Made by a program: the position numbers and the translations under genes. The notes under the pieces are model-generated. The model saw only the letters and a program-made list of their open reading frames with translations, was not told where the DNA came from and made no database searches. This document shows, one piece after another, positions 46,449 through 59,593 of a stretch of DNA of 64,000 nt (positions are counted from its first letter, which is position 1; each line of letters begins with the position of its first letter). Source of the DNA: Rhodobacterales bacterium (lineage in GTDB: Bacteria > Pseudomonadota > Alphaproteobacteria > Rhodobacterales > Rhodobacteraceae). The stretch spans positions 186,001-250,000 of the forward strand of contig JAJNPS010000018.1 in assembly GCA_021155205.1 (NCBI GenBank), read 5' to 3'.

Positions 46449-46624
46449 GGTCGCCCCCCCGGACTGATGAGAAAGAAGGTTGAATGATTCGCACACAACC
46501 CCAACCTGAAAAAGTATCTCTTTAGTTGAACGAAAATCAATCAGGGCGCGCAAAGACTTTTCAACCGGGACAACTCTCCGCTACAGAAGACGGCGCGGAC
46601 CCACATCAGACCAAGGAGCCTTCC

Positions 46625-46972
46625 ATGACCATCACCCGCTTCGGCACCGGCCCGCGCATGTCCGAAGCCGTCGCCTTTAACGGCATCCTGTGGGTTGCCG
46701 GTCAGGTCGGCGACCCCGGCGCGTCGGTTGCAGACCAGACCCGCCAGTGCCTGGCCGAGGTGGACCGCATCCTGGCCGCCGCGGGCACCGACAAGACGCG
46801 CATCCTGTCCGCGCAGATCTGGCTGGCCGACATGGCAAGCTTTGCCGAGATGAACAGCGTCTGGGACGCCTGGGTGCCACAAGGCCAAACGCCTGCCCGC
46901 GCGACCGGCGAGGCGAAACTGGCGACGCCGGACTATCTGGTCGAGATCATCGTGACGGCGGCGTTGCGCTAA
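46625..46972 (+). CDS. RidA/YER057c/UK114 family protein
   Basis: A 115-residue RidA-type protein, with AAGGAGC 6 bp upstream of ATG 46625. Family marks are LWVAGQVGDPGASVADQTRQ, AAAGTDKTRILSAQIWLAD and the active-site arginine in TPARATGEAKLA, with DYLVEIIVTAA near the C-terminus. RidA hydrolyses reactive enamine/imine intermediates; subfamily members differ, so the substrate is not fixed. It converges on pgi. Confidence 0.92.
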   Translation: MTITRFGTGPRMSEAVAFNGILWVAGQVGDPGASVADQTRQCLAEVDRILAAAGTDKTRILSAQIWLADMASFAEMNSVWDAWVPQGQTPARATGEAKLATPDYLVEIIVTAALR

Positions 46973-46977
46973 CCCCC

Positions 46978-46997
46978 AAATTTCTTCGAAGAAATTT
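46978..46997. terminator. Perfect 20-bp palindrome, probable bidirectional terminator
   Basis: The sequence AAATTTCTTCGAAGAAATTT is perfectly self-complementary and lies 6 bp after ridA and 29 bp before the end of pgi. It can fold into a hairpin with a UUCG-like tip and A/T-rich base, so it would serve both convergent genes. This motif type is frequent in Rhodobacteraceae intergenic regions, to my knowledge. Confidence 0.65.
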
Positions 46998-47025
46998 CCA
47001 ACTTCGTTCGAACGACGTGGTCAGC

Positions 47026-48630
47026 CTATGGCTTCAGGAACGCCACGAGTGCGGCGGTCGACCCATCCTTGCCCGAAGCCGACGCCTTGCCCTCCAGCAC
47101 CGGCTGCAGGGCCAGCGCCAGTTCCTTGCCCAGTTCCACCCCCCACTGGTCGTAGGAGTTGATCCCCAGGATCACGCCCTCGACGAACACGCGATGCTCG
47201 TACAGGGCGATGATCTGCCCCAGCACGAACGGCGTCAGTTGGTCATAGGCCAGCATCGTGGACGGCCGGTTGCCGGGGAAGACCCGGTGCCTTGCCTGTT
47301 TGTCCAGCTCATCCCCGGTCAGGCCCTTTTTGGCCATGATCGCCCGCGCCTCGTCCAGCGACCGCCCCCGCAGCAGCGCCTCGGCTTGCGCCAGGCAGTT
47401 GGACACCAGCAACAGGTGCTGGTGCGCCAGCTCCGGCTCATGCCCCCGCCGCGCCACAAGAAACTCGCACGGGACCGGCCGTGTGCCCTGATGGATCAGC
47501 TGATAGAAGGCGTGCTGGCCGTTGGTGCCGGGTTCGCCCCAGACCACGGGGCCGGAATTCACGCCCAAATCCGACCCGTCGATGGCGACACGCTTGCCGT
47601 TCGATTCCATTTCCAGTTGCTGCAGATAGGCGGGCAAGCGCGACAGGCGCTGGTCATAGGGCAGCACCGCCCGCGTCGCATGTCCGCAGATCTGGTTGTG
47701 CCAGATGCCGACCAGCGCCAGCATCACGGGCATGTTCGCGGCAAAGGGTGCGGTCAGGAAATGCCGGTCCATCGCCCGGCCACCGGCCAGAAATTCATCG
47801 AACGCCTCCGGCCCCACCGCGATCATCAGGGCTAGGCCGATCGGCCCCCACACCGAATAGCGCCCGCCCACCCAATCCTCGAACCCGAAAACACGCGCCG
47901 GATCAATGCCATAGGCGGCAGTCTTGCCGGCGGCGGTGCTGACTGCGGCAAACTGCGCGCCGGGATTTCTCACGACCTTTGCCATCCACGCCTTTGCGGT
48001 ATCGGCATTGGTCATCGTCTCGATGGTGGTGAATGTCTTTGACGCCACGATCACCAGCGTCGTCGCCGGGTCGAGACCCTTCAGCGTATCCGCGATATGC
48101 GCCCCGTCTACATTGCTGACGAAATGCACACGCGGCCCGTCATGGAAGGGGGCCAGCGCCAGCACGGCCATCGCAGGCCCAAGGTCCGACCCGCCGATGC
48201 CGATGTTGACGACATCGGTGATGCGGCCGCCCTGCCCCTTGAAAACCCCTGACCGCACATCCCGCGCAAAGCCGCCACAGGCAGCACGGATGCGGCGCAC
48301 GTCGGGCAGCACGTCCTTGCCATCGACCTCGATGACCACGTCATCCCCGGCGCGCAGCGCGACATGCAGGACCGCGCGCCCCTCGGTCAGGTTGATCTTC
48401 TCGCCCCCGAACATCGCCGCGCGCTTGGCCGCAACGCCTGTACCTTCGGCCAGCGCCAGCAGCCGGTCGCGCGTGCCTCCGTCGATATTCGTCTTGGCAT
48501 AGTCGAACAGCATGCCGTCCGCGCGCACCGAAAACCCTGCCGCCCGGTCGCCCGTGCCGAACAGTTCCATGATCGGACGCGCCGCCACCTTTGCGTGATG
48601 GTCCTTCAACCCCTGCCAATCCGCCTGCAT
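47026..48630 (-). CDS. pgi: Glucose-6-phosphate isomerase
   Basis: A 534-residue phosphoglucose isomerase. Signature 1 is [16 protein letters not shown] and signature 2 [19 protein letters not shown], with [16 protein letters not shown] near the C-terminus. Start at 48630 ([13 protein letters not shown]); an open frame extends upstream into pgl with no resemblance. It is 4 bp after the pgl stop, so it forms the operon zwf-pgl-pgi for the upper oxidative pentose-phosphate/Entner-Doudoroff route. Confidence 0.96.
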   Translation of the reverse strand: MQADWQGLKDHHAKVAARPIMELFGTGDRAAGFSVRADGMLFDYAKTNIDGGTRDRLLALAEGTGVAAKRAAMFGGEKINLTEGRAVLHVALRAGDDVVIEVDGKDVLPDVRRIRAACGGFARDVRSGVFKGQGGRITDVVNIGIGGSDLGPAMAVLALAPFHDGPRVHFVSNVDGAHIADTLKGLDPATTLVIVASKTFTTIETMTNADTAKAWMAKVVRNPGAQFAAVSTAAGKTAAYGIDPARVFGFEDWVGGRYSVWGPIGLALMIAVGPEAFDEFLAGGRAMDRHFLTAPFAANMPVMLALVGIWHNQICGHATRAVLPYDQRLSRLPAYLQQLEMESNGKRVAIDGSDLGVNSGPVVWGEPGTNGQHAFYQLIHQGTRPVPCEFLVARRGHEPELAHQHLLLVSNCLAQAEALLRGRSLDEARAIMAKKGLTGDELDKQARHRVFPGNRPSTMLAYDQLTPFVLGQIIALYEHRVFVEGVILGINSYDQWGVELGKELALALQPVLEGKASASGKDGSTAALVAFLKP

Positions 48631-48634
48631 CGCC

Positions 48635-49306
48635 CTACTCCGCCCAATGTACCGTTGCGTTGTCAAGGATCGCACGCACCGGCGCGTCCATCGCATCCAT
48701 CGCCATCGCCCGCTCAAGCGCCGCGCGCTTGTCCGCGCCGGTGATCAGGACGTGGATGTTGAAGGCCGCCCTCAGCACCCGCGCCGTCAGCGTCACCCGC
48801 GGCTCGCCCGCCGCCTCGGCCCGCATCGCCATCAGGACCGGCGCGTCGGGGGCCAGCGCCTCGGCCAGACGGTCGGCACCCGGAAAAAGGCTGGCGGTGT
48901 GCATGTCGGCGCCCATCCCGACAAGCAGGACCGAGATCGGCAGATGCGGCTCAAGCCCCGCCGCCAAGCCGCCCAGCGCCTCTTCGGGCGTGGACGTGGC
49001 GGCATGAAGCGGCACCAGACGGGCATTGACCGCCCGCCCCCGGATCAGCCGCTGGCGCAACAGGCGCGTATTTGACCGCTCGCTGTCCTCGGGCACCCAG
49101 CGTTCGTCGTTCAGAAAGACCGCGACATTGTCCCAGTCCAGTTCCACCCCCGACAGCGTGTCAAAGATCGGCCCCGGCGTCGTGCCCCCCGGCACGCACA
49201 GGCTCGCCCGTCCCTCGCGGCGCAGGAAATCCGCGAGCTGGCCCGCAATGATGTCCGCCAGCTTCAACATCAGGAACTCGCGGTCCGGATAGGTCTCGAG
49301 GATCAT
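48635..49306 (-). CDS. pgl: 6-phosphogluconolactonase (DevB type)
   Basis: A 223-residue NagB-fold hydrolase that opens 6-phosphogluconolactone. It shows [17 protein letters not shown], the typical ERW-containing [19 protein letters not shown], and [20 protein letters not shown]. The ATG overlaps the zwf stop (ATGA). Complete. Confidence 0.95.
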   Translation of the reverse strand: MILETYPDREFLMLKLADIIAGQLADFLRREGRASLCVPGGTTPGPIFDTLSGVELDWDNVAVFLNDERWVPEDSERSNTRLLRQRLIRGRAVNARLVPLHAATSTPEEALGGLAAGLEPHLPISVLLVGMGADMHTASLFPGADRLAEALAPDAPVLMAMRAEAAGEPRVTLTARVLRAAFNIHVLITGADKRAALERAMAMDAMDAPVRAILDNATVHWAE

Positions 49307-50757
49307 TCCTTGATCTCCCGCCAGCGCCGCCCGTCGCGGTGCATCAGCATCAACGCATCCTCCGGCCCGGACGATCCCGGATCGTAGCCCTGGGGTCTGG
49401 TGCTGCGGGCGTCCCATGCGTCGATGATCGGGTCCGCCCAGGCCCAGGCCGCCTCCACCTCGTCGCCGCGCATGAACAGGGTCTGGTTGCCCCGGATCAC
49501 GTCCATGATCAGCCGTTCATAGGCGTCCGATACGTCTTCGGCATCGACGCCCAGCGCATCGGCGAAAGACATGTCCAGCGGCACCTGCATCAGGCGCATG
49601 CCGCCCGGCCCCGGTTCCTTGATCATCACCATCAGGTTGATGCCCTCGTTCGGCTGCAGCCGGATCACCAGCACGTTTTCCAGCCAGCCCTTGGCATCGT
49701 CGAAAATCGAATGCGGCACCGCCTTGAAGGTGATGGCGATCTCGGAGGCGCGCGCGCGCAGCCTTTTGCCGGTACGCAGATAGAACGGCGTGCCCGACCA
49801 GCGCCAGTTCGACACCCCGACCTTCAGCGCGATGTAGCTTTCCGTTCGGCTGGCCGGGTTTTCGGCATGTTCCAGATACCCGCCCTCACCACCCCCCGGC
49901 AGATACTGCCCCCGCACGATGTCTTCGGGTTTCACGGGGTCGAGCGCGCGGATCACCTTCAGCTTTTCGTCGCGCACCGCATCGGGGTCGAAATGATAGG
50001 GCGGCTCCATCGCGATCAGGCACAAAAGCTGCATCATGTGGTTCTGCACCATGTCCCGCATGGCACCCGACTTGTCGTAATAGGCGCCGCGCCCGTTCAC
50101 GCCGACGGTTTCAGCCACGGTGATCTGCACGTGATCGACGAACTCCGACTTCCACAAGGGTTCGAACAGGATGTTGGCGAACCGCACCGCCATCAGGTTC
50201 TGCACGGTTTCCTTGCCGAGGTAATGGTCGATCCGGTAAATCTGCTTTTCGCTGAAATGGCTGGCCAGAACCGCGTTCAGCGCCTGCGCCGATTCCAGAT
50301 CGCGCCCGAACGGCTTTTCCACCACGATGCGGCTTTTGCCATCGGCGATGCCATGCTTGTGCAGCCGCTCTGCCAGATCGCCGAACAGCGCCGGAGCCAC
50401 TGAAAAGTAAAAGGCGCGCACCACGCCGTCGCGCATGATGTCCGCCAGCGCCGTCCAGCCACCATCGCCCTTGGCGTCGATGGGGACATAGTCGATGCGG
50501 GTCAGGAACTTGGCGATCACAGCGGGATCCTGGCGGTCCTTGGGCACAAACTCGGCTATGGCGGCCCCGACCGTCTCGCGAAACGCCTCGGGCGTCAGGT
50601 CGGCCCGCGCGGCCCCGATGATGCGGCTGTCGGGCGGCATCTGCCCGGCCAGATAGCGCCGGTAGAGGCCCGGAAAGATCTTGCGCCGGGCAAGGTCCCC
50701 GGTGCCGCCGAAAATCACCAGGTCGAATGTGTCCACCGGAATGACGCGCGAAACCAT
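49303..50757 (-). CDS. zwf: Glucose-6-phosphate 1-dehydrogenase
   Basis: A 484-residue NADP-dependent enzyme. N-terminal dinucleotide site LVIFGGTGDLARRKIFPGLY (residues ~10-29), active-site signature RIDHYLGKETVQNL (~180-193), KPFGRDLESA before it, and the C-terminal lobe including YERLIMDVIRGNQTLFMR. First gene of the zwf-pgl-pgi operon. Confidence 0.96.
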   Translation of the reverse strand: MVSRVIPVDTFDLVIFGGTGDLARRKIFPGLYRRYLAGQMPPDSRIIGAARADLTPEAFRETVGAAIAEFVPKDRQDPAVIAKFLTRIDYVPIDAKGDGGWTALADIMRDGVVRAFYFSVAPALFGDLAERLHKHGIADGKSRIVVEKPFGRDLESAQALNAVLASHFSEKQIYRIDHYLGKETVQNLMAVRFANILFEPLWKSEFVDHVQITVAETVGVNGRGAYYDKSGAMRDMVQNHMMQLLCLIAMEPPYHFDPDAVRDEKLKVIRALDPVKPEDIVRGQYLPGGGEGGYLEHAENPASRTESYIALKVGVSNWRWSGTPFYLRTGKRLRARASEIAITFKAVPHSIFDDAKGWLENVLVIRLQPNEGINLMVMIKEPGPGGMRLMQVPLDMSFADALGVDAEDVSDAYERLIMDVIRGNQTLFMRGDEVEAAWAWADPIIDAWDARSTRPQGYDPGSSGPEDALMLMHRDGRRWREIKE

Positions 50758-50809
50758 GGTCGTCCCTTTACTGTCCTGGGGCAGCAGGCCGTGCTTTCGC
50801 CCTGGGCCG

Positions 50810-50823
50810 CGCTAGCGCTAACG
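50810..50823. promoter_or_regulatory. Candidate LacI-family operator upstream of zwf
   Basis: A near-palindrome, CGCTAGCGCTAACG, with a perfect core TAGCGCTA (50813-50820) and one mismatch, sits 53-66 bp upstream of the zwf start. The core with a CG centre is the shape of LacI-family operators (TTAGCGCTAA-like). Carbohydrate-responsive control of zwf-pgl-pgi would make sense. No LacI gene is in the window. Confidence 0.35.
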
Positions 50824-50962
50824 ATGCCGCTTTTATCCACCGCCCCGACAGGTGTCCAGCATTCCGGCAGTCATCCGTCAGCCTAACACCGGCGCGCATC
50901 CGGTCAAATCGGATTGGAGGAGGCGGGCTTCACCTTGCGCAAATATCCGCGCCGAAGGCCGC

Positions 50963-51547
50963 TTAAGCATCCAGCTCGGCATCCCAGTAGAGATAGTCCA
51001 TCCAGCTTTGGTGCAGGTGGTTCGGCGGGAACTTCCGGCCATGGCCTTGCATTTCTTCGGATGTGGGGGCACGCGGCGGCGACCGAAGCTGCATCCCCGC
51101 CTGTCTCAGTGTGCGCGCACCCTTGCGCAGGTTGCAGGGGCTGCAGGCCGCCACGACGTTTTCCCAACTGGTGATCCCGCCGCGTGACCGCGGCAGCACG
51201 TGGTCAAAGGTCAGATCCCCCTTGGCCCCGCAATACTGGCAGCAGAACTGGTCGCGCAGAAAAAGATTAAAGCGCGTGAAGGCCACGCGCTTTTGGGGTT
51301 TCACATAATCCTTCAGCACGACGACCGAAGGTATGCGGAACTCCTGCCTCTGGCTGTGGACCACCGCGTCATATTCCGCGACGATCTGCACCCGGTCCAG
51401 AAACGCCGCCTTGATCGCCTCCTGCCAGGGCCAGAGCGACAGCGGGTAATAGGACAATGGGCGGTAATCCGCGTTCAGCACCAGTGCCGGATAGTGCTTC
51501 AGCGCCGCCGGATCGCGGACAAACTGGGTTCTGAAATCGCCATCCAT
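50963..51547 (-). CDS. HNH endonuclease family protein
   Basis: A 194-residue protein with a C-terminal HNH domain: CQYCGAKGDLTFDHVLPRSR then GGITSWENVVAACSPCN, in which two CxxC pairs bind zinc and DH plus N form the active site. The N-terminal half (NADYRPLSYYPLSLWPWQEA) is typical of a widespread family of chromosomal HNH proteins close to those of cyanobacteria and alphaproteobacteria, whose role is unknown. Start at 51547 with AAGGACGAGG upstream. No toxin-immunity or phage context is seen. Confidence 0.9.
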   Translation of the reverse strand: MDGDFRTQFVRDPAALKHYPALVLNADYRPLSYYPLSLWPWQEAIKAAFLDRVQIVAEYDAVVHSQRQEFRIPSVVVLKDYVKPQKRVAFTRFNLFLRDQFCCQYCGAKGDLTFDHVLPRSRGGITSWENVVAACSPCNLRKGARTLRQAGMQLRSPPRAPTSEEMQGHGRKFPPNHLHQSWMDYLYWDAELDA

Positions 51548-51858
51548 TCCGATCCGACCTCGTCCTTTCCCCGACGGTCTGCCTGACCTTGCACAGGGTG
51601 CGCCACTGCCCTGCCTTTCGCCCAACTATATCTGGCATCTTGGCCTGTTCAAGCCCCAAGCGCCTGTGGCTTGCATTTGGGGCCCCGCCGCATTGCCGCA
51701 GGTGCAGCCTTGCCAAAGCTTGATGACACCAGGGTGACGGATGCGCGAATTATCCCCAAAATCATCCACATGCCGATCGGCGGGTTGTGGCGCAGCCCGC
51801 TTTACCTCGGCCGGCAAAGACGCAATAGAAGGACTGCCAAAGAGGAAAGAAGGGTCCG
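51548..51858. other. Intergenic region with no recognised feature
   Basis: About 310 bp between the divergent HNH and lytic transglycosylase genes. I see no gene, RNA fold or clear operator in it. It should hold the promoters of both; the AT-richer stretch near 51745-51775 is the most likely location. Confidence 0.5.
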
Positions 51859-52317
51859 ATGCCGCACATGTCACGCCGCGCCCTGATGGGTGCCGCCCTT
51901 CTGGCGCTGGCCGCCTGTGGTCGCCGTGAAGCGGAACCGCCCCGTGCGGATTTCGTCGGAAATACCCCGCAAATGCAGGCGCTGGTGGCGAAATATGCCG
52001 ATCTCTACGACATGCCCCAAAGCCTGATCCACCGCGTCATCATGCGCGAAAGCGGCTATAATCCCGCCGCGCGGAATGGTCCCTATTACGGCCTGATGCA
52101 GATCCTGCCCCAGACCGCAGGCACGATGGGCTATCGCGGCCCGCCCGAGGGACTTCTGGATGCCGAAACCAACCTGCGCTATGCGGGCAAGTATCTGCGC
52201 GGCGCCTGGATGGTGTCCGACGGGGACCAGGACGCGGCCGTCGGCTGGTACGCGCGCGGCTACTATTACGAGGCGAAACGCCGGGGCCTTCTGGACGAGA
52301 CGGGCCTGCGCAGCTGA
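51859..52317 (+). CDS. Lytic transglycosylase lipoprotein (SLT domain)
   Basis: A 152-residue precursor with a lipoprotein signal (MGAALLALAACG, Cys near residue 20) and a short SLT domain: SLIHRVIMRESGYNPAARNG with the catalytic Glu in RES, then YYGLMQILPQTAGTMGYRG and NLRYAGKYL. It cleaves peptidoglycan between MurNAc and GlcNAc at the outer membrane. The start at 51859 has GAAGGG 4 bp upstream; the second ATG at 51868 is also possible. Short relative to E. coli MltC/Slt70, but family members of this size are common. Confidence 0.9.
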   Translation: MPHMSRRALMGAALLALAACGRREAEPPRADFVGNTPQMQALVAKYADLYDMPQSLIHRVIMRESGYNPAARNGPYYGLMQILPQTAGTMGYRGPPEGLLDAETNLRYAGKYLRGAWMVSDGDQDAAVGWYARGYYYEAKRRGLLDETGLRS

Positions 52318-52376
52318 TGCCCTGCCGGTGAACGCCGCGCGTTGCAATGCGCGCCGTTGCGCCTATGTGCTGAAGC

Positions 52377-53342
52377 ATGTCAGTCGCTGCACCCCCACCC
52401 CCCGCCAGGACGCGGTCACACCGTGCAGGCCGCACCGATCTTTGCGTGATTGCCAACCCGAAATCCGGCACGGCCAGCCGCGACGGCACCGCGCTTGACC
52501 GTGCGATGGCCGTCTTTGGCGACCATGCGGACCTGCGCCACTTTACCGGCGACCCGGCGCCCGTGGTTGAACAGGCGATCCGCGACGGCTTTCGGGTCAT
52601 CGTGGCAGCGGGGGGCGATGGCACCGTCGCGGGCGTCGCACATGCCGTTGCCGGGACAGGTGCCGCAATGGCCGTGCTGCCCTTGGGCACGTTCAACTAC
52701 TTTGCCCGCGGCCTGCGCGTGCCGCCCGACCCGGCCGAGGCGGCCCGCGCGATCCTTTCGGGCCAGCCGCATGACATCGCCGTCGGCAGCGTCAACGGCA
52801 AGGTGTTCCTGAACAATGTGGCGCTTGGCCTTTACCCTGCGATGCTGGATGAACGCGAGGCGACCTACCGGCGCTGGGGCCGCAGCCGTTTTCTGGCGCA
52901 CTGGTCGGCCTTGCGCACGATCTTGCGCCTGCCGCGCCCGATGCGCGTCCGCATCGTCGCCGATGGTGCAGAACAAATCCGCCGCACGCCGATGATCTTT
53001 GTGGCGCGGTCCGCCTACCAGCTTGACCAGTTCGGCCTGACCGGCTCCCAGGCGATCAGTAACGATCGTTTCGCCGTCTACATCGCGCGGCAGACGACGC
53101 GCCTGGGCCTGCTGAAGCTTGCCTGGCGCCTGATACGCGGCAAGGTCGATCTGTCGGACGATCTGGAACTCCTGACGCCAAGGACGCTGGTGATCGACCG
53201 GCCCAAACGCCGGCGCATCCGCATCGCCCATGATGGCGAACGGGGGAAAATGATCCTGCCGCTGACCTTTCGCATCGACCGCAACGCGCTGTCGGTGATC
53301 CTGCCCCCCGCCAAGGACGCCGTGGTCATGGCGGCGTCGTGA
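52377..53342 (+). CDS. Diacylglycerol kinase-like lipid kinase (DAGKc domain)
   Basis: A 321-residue protein of the YegS/DagK family. The N-terminal catalytic domain shows LCVIANPKSGTASRDG and the nucleotide motif AAGGDGTVAGVAHAV, followed by VLPLGTFNYFARGL, which is typical of this lipid kinase family. The C-terminal half is the beta-sandwich domain. The exact lipid substrate (diacylglycerol, sphingoid or other) is unknown. The stop overlaps the GTG start of the phosphoesterase gene, so the two are coupled. Confidence 0.9.
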   Translation: MSVAAPPPPARTRSHRAGRTDLCVIANPKSGTASRDGTALDRAMAVFGDHADLRHFTGDPAPVVEQAIRDGFRVIVAAGGDGTVAGVAHAVAGTGAAMAVLPLGTFNYFARGLRVPPDPAEAARAILSGQPHDIAVGSVNGKVFLNNVALGLYPAMLDEREATYRRWGRSRFLAHWSALRTILRLPRPMRVRIVADGAEQIRRTPMIFVARSAYQLDQFGLTGSQAISNDRFAVYIARQTTRLGLLKLAWRLIRGKVDLSDDLELLTPRTLVIDRPKRRRIRIAHDGERGKMILPLTFRIDRNALSVILPPAKDAVVMAAS

Positions 53343-54154
53343 CGCGCCTTCTGCATATCTCGGATCTGCATTTCGGTGCGGTCAACGACCGGCTGCCAGA
53401 AGCGCTGCTGGCGCTCGCGCGGGCGCTGAAGCCCGATGCCGTCATCGTCTCGGGCGATCTGACGCAACGCGCGCGCCCCGGCCAGTTCCGTGCGGCCGCC
53501 GCCTTTCTTGACCGCTTCGGCCTGCCTCTCCTGACGGTTCCCGGCAACCATGACATTCCGCTCTACAATCTGCCCGTCCGCATCCTCAGCCCCCTTGGCC
53601 GCTACCGCGCGCTGGTCAGCGACGACACAGAGCCTGTCCTGACACTGCCCGGTGCGGTCCTTGCCGGCGTCAACACCGCCAATCCGATGGTGTGGAAGGC
53701 GGGGCGCCTGCGCGCGGCCTCGGCGCGTCGCCTGAAGATGGGCTTTGCCGCTGCCGCGCCGGGTCTGCTGCGCATCGCGGTGATGCACCACGCCCCGGTT
53801 CCCGCCGCCGATGGTGGACCGCCCGACATCGCCGATCCGGCAGGCGTGCTGGGCGCGCTGGTTGCGGCGAGGACCGACATCGTGCTGTCGGGCCATACCC
53901 ACATGCCGCATTTCGCGGCCGCAGAAACGGCGGCGGGCATCCTGTTCCTGCAGGTCGGCACGGCGATCTCGACCCGGCTCAAGACCCGGTGGAACGATGT
54001 CAGTCTGGTGACGGCGGGCGGTGACCGCGTAACGGTGCAGCCCTACCTCACCCGAGGCGCGAACAGGTTTGAACCCGGCCCGGTGCAGCAGTTTCGCCGC
54101 AGGGATGGAAGCTGGGAACTGGCGGACGATCCCGGCGATCTCGCCGCGCAATAG
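53339..54154 (+). CDS. Calcineurin-like metallophosphoesterase
   Basis: A 271-residue phosphoesterase starting with GTG at 53339 (GTGA overlap). Dinuclear metal motifs: LLHISDLHFG, VIVSGDLTQRA, VPGNHDIPLYN, IAVMHHAPVP and VLSGHTHMPHF. This set places it with 3',5'-cyclic-nucleotide or UDP-diacylglucosamine-type phosphoesterases; the substrate is open. Coupling to a lipid kinase gene suggests a phospholipid or lipid-phosphate substrate. Confidence 0.9.
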   Translation: MTRLLHISDLHFGAVNDRLPEALLALARALKPDAVIVSGDLTQRARPGQFRAAAAFLDRFGLPLLTVPGNHDIPLYNLPVRILSPLGRYRALVSDDTEPVLTLPGAVLAGVNTANPMVWKAGRLRAASARRLKMGFAAAAPGLLRIAVMHHAPVPAADGGPPDIADPAGVLGALVAARTDIVLSGHTHMPHFAAAETAAGILFLQVGTAISTRLKTRWNDVSLVTAGGDRVTVQPYLTRGANRFEPGPVQQFRRRDGSWELADDPGDLAAQ

Positions 54155-54157
54155 GCG

Positions 54158-55693
54158 TCAGTACCAGGCGTCCGCCATTCCGGCCTTCTTTGCCGCCACA
54201 TAATCCCGCAGCCCGTCCCGCACGCCTTCGTCCAGGGCCGGCGCCTCATATTCCGCCAGCCGCTTTTTCCACAGGCGATTGGCGCGGGTAGCCGCATCGG
54301 CAGACCCCGCCGCCTCCCATTTCTCGAACGGTTCGTTGTCCGACAGGTCGCTGTCCCAGAACGCGCTTTCATAGTGGCGCATGGTATGGCTGCAGCCGAA
54401 AAAGTGGTTGCCTGGTCCAACCTCGGCAAAGGCATCCACCGCCAGCTGGTCGTCGTCGATCCGGATGCCGTCGAGATAAGCATGCAAGGCCCCGCAAAGA
54501 TCGGCATCCAGCATGAATTTCTCATAGGACATCGACAAAAGCCCATCGAGGAACCCCGCCGAATGCAGGATGAAGTTCGCCCCGCAATGCACCGCCGCCA
54601 GCATCGACATCGTGCCTTCCATCATCGCCTGCGCATCCGGCAGTTTTGACGTTGTGAAATTCCCCGAACAGCGCAAAGGCAGGTTCAGCCGCCGTGCCAG
54701 TTGCCCGATGACCTGCGACCCGATGGCGGGCTCCGGCGTGCCAAAGGTCGGCGATCCCGACCGCAAACTCATCGACGACAGGAAGTTCCCGAAAATCACC
54801 GGTGCGCCCTTGCGCTCCAGCTGGGTCAGCGCGCAGCCTGCCATCGTCTCGGCCAAGGACTGCACGATGCCGCCCGCATTCGTCACCGGCCCCATCGCCC
54901 CGCCGAGGATAAAGGGCACCACGACCGCCGCCTGACCCGCCCGCGCATAGGCGCGCAAGCTGTTCGTCATCGTCCCGTCCCAGACCAGCGGCGAGTTTAC
55001 GTTGACGTTGCCCAGGATCACGCAGTTCTGGTCTACGAACTCTGCGCCAAACAGGATGCGGCACATCTCGATGCTGTCCTCGGCCCGGCTTTCCGCCGTC
55101 ACCGACCCCATGAAGGGGCGGTCGCTCAACTCGACATGCGCCATCACCATGTCCAGATGCCGCTTGTTCACCGCGACATCGGTCGGCTCGCAGATCGTTC
55201 CGCCGGAATGATGGAAATTGGGCGAGGATTGCGCCAGCTTGATGAAGTTCCGGAAATCCTCGATCGTGCCGAACCGCCGTCCCCTGTCCAGATCCATCAC
55301 GAACGGACTGCCATAGGCGGGCGAAAACACCACGTTCCGCCCCCCGATCTGCACCGAGTTCGCCGGGTTGCGGGCGTGTTGCGTAAACTCGGACGGCGCA
55401 GATTTCAGGATCTCGCGCAGCATCCCCGGCGGGAATTTCACCAAAAGACCCTGCACATCCGCGCCGGCCTTGCGCCAATGGTCCAGGGCCACCGCATCGT
55501 CGCGAAACTCGATCCCGGTTTCCGCAAGCACCCGGTCCGCCGCCGCCTCGATCCGGATCAGGCTCTCTTCCGACAGCACGTCATAGGTTGGAATGTTGCG
55601 GATGATATAGGGCCGCCCCATCCCGCCGCCCCTGGCCGCGCGTTGCACTTGCCGCGCCTGCCGCCCCGACCGCGTTGCCTTGATCTCGTTCAT
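54158..55693 (-). CDS. MttB family trimethylamine methyltransferase-like protein (non-pyrrolysine)
   Basis: A 511-residue TIM-barrel protein of the MttB superfamily. Segments RPYIIRNIPTYDVLSEESLI, FSPAYGSPFVMDLDRG, NFHHSGGTICEPTDV and VILGNVNVNSPLVWDGTM follow the family. The frame is continuous, so no in-frame amber codon for pyrrolysine is present. Known non-Pyl members demethylate quaternary amines such as glycine betaine with a corrinoid partner protein. No corrinoid protein gene lies next to it. It sits downstream of pgm on the same strand, 154 bp apart; co-transcription with the glycogen genes is doubtful. Start at 55693 is provisional; the open frame extends further up. Confidence 0.85.
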   Translation of the reverse strand: MNEIKATRSGRQARQVQRAARGGGMGRPYIIRNIPTYDVLSEESLIRIEAAADRVLAETGIEFRDDAVALDHWRKAGADVQGLLVKFPPGMLREILKSAPSEFTQHARNPANSVQIGGRNVVFSPAYGSPFVMDLDRGRRFGTIEDFRNFIKLAQSSPNFHHSGGTICEPTDVAVNKRHLDMVMAHVELSDRPFMGSVTAESRAEDSIEMCRILFGAEFVDQNCVILGNVNVNSPLVWDGTMTNSLRAYARAGQAAVVVPFILGGAMGPVTNAGGIVQSLAETMAGCALTQLERKGAPVIFGNFLSSMSLRSGSPTFGTPEPAIGSQVIGQLARRLNLPLRCSGNFTTSKLPDAQAMMEGTMSMLAAVHCGANFILHSAGFLDGLLSMSYEKFMLDADLCGALHAYLDGIRIDDDQLAVDAFAEVGPGNHFFGCSHTMRHYESAFWDSDLSDNEPFEKWEAAGSADAATRANRLWKKRLAEYEAPALDEGVRDGLRDYVAAKKAGMADAWY

Positions 55694-55847
55694 CGCGCCC
55701 GCCCCCTGACAATGTCGCCAGCAGACGCGCGGCGTCGCAAAAAGACTGCCGCCAACCCGACCCCTGAAGGTCAGTTTCCGCCAGCCCTTCTTCTCTTTGA
55801 AAATATCCCGCCGGGGTCTGGGGGGTGCGCAGCCCCCCAGCCTTGCC

Positions 55848-59589
<3,742 letters not shown>

Positions 59590-59593
<4 letters not shown>

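Noticed and set aside
50963..51547. HNH gene as part of a defence or phage system
   Set aside because: No methylase, phage or toxin-immunity genes nearby; the protein fits a common standalone chromosomal family.
51859..52317. Truncated lytic transglycosylase
   Set aside because: Short, but it has a lipobox, the catalytic Glu and the complete SLT core; small single-domain lipoproteins of this type are normal.
54158..55693. Possible pyrrolysine-containing MttB
   Set aside because: The frame has no in-frame amber codon; family members without Pyl are common.
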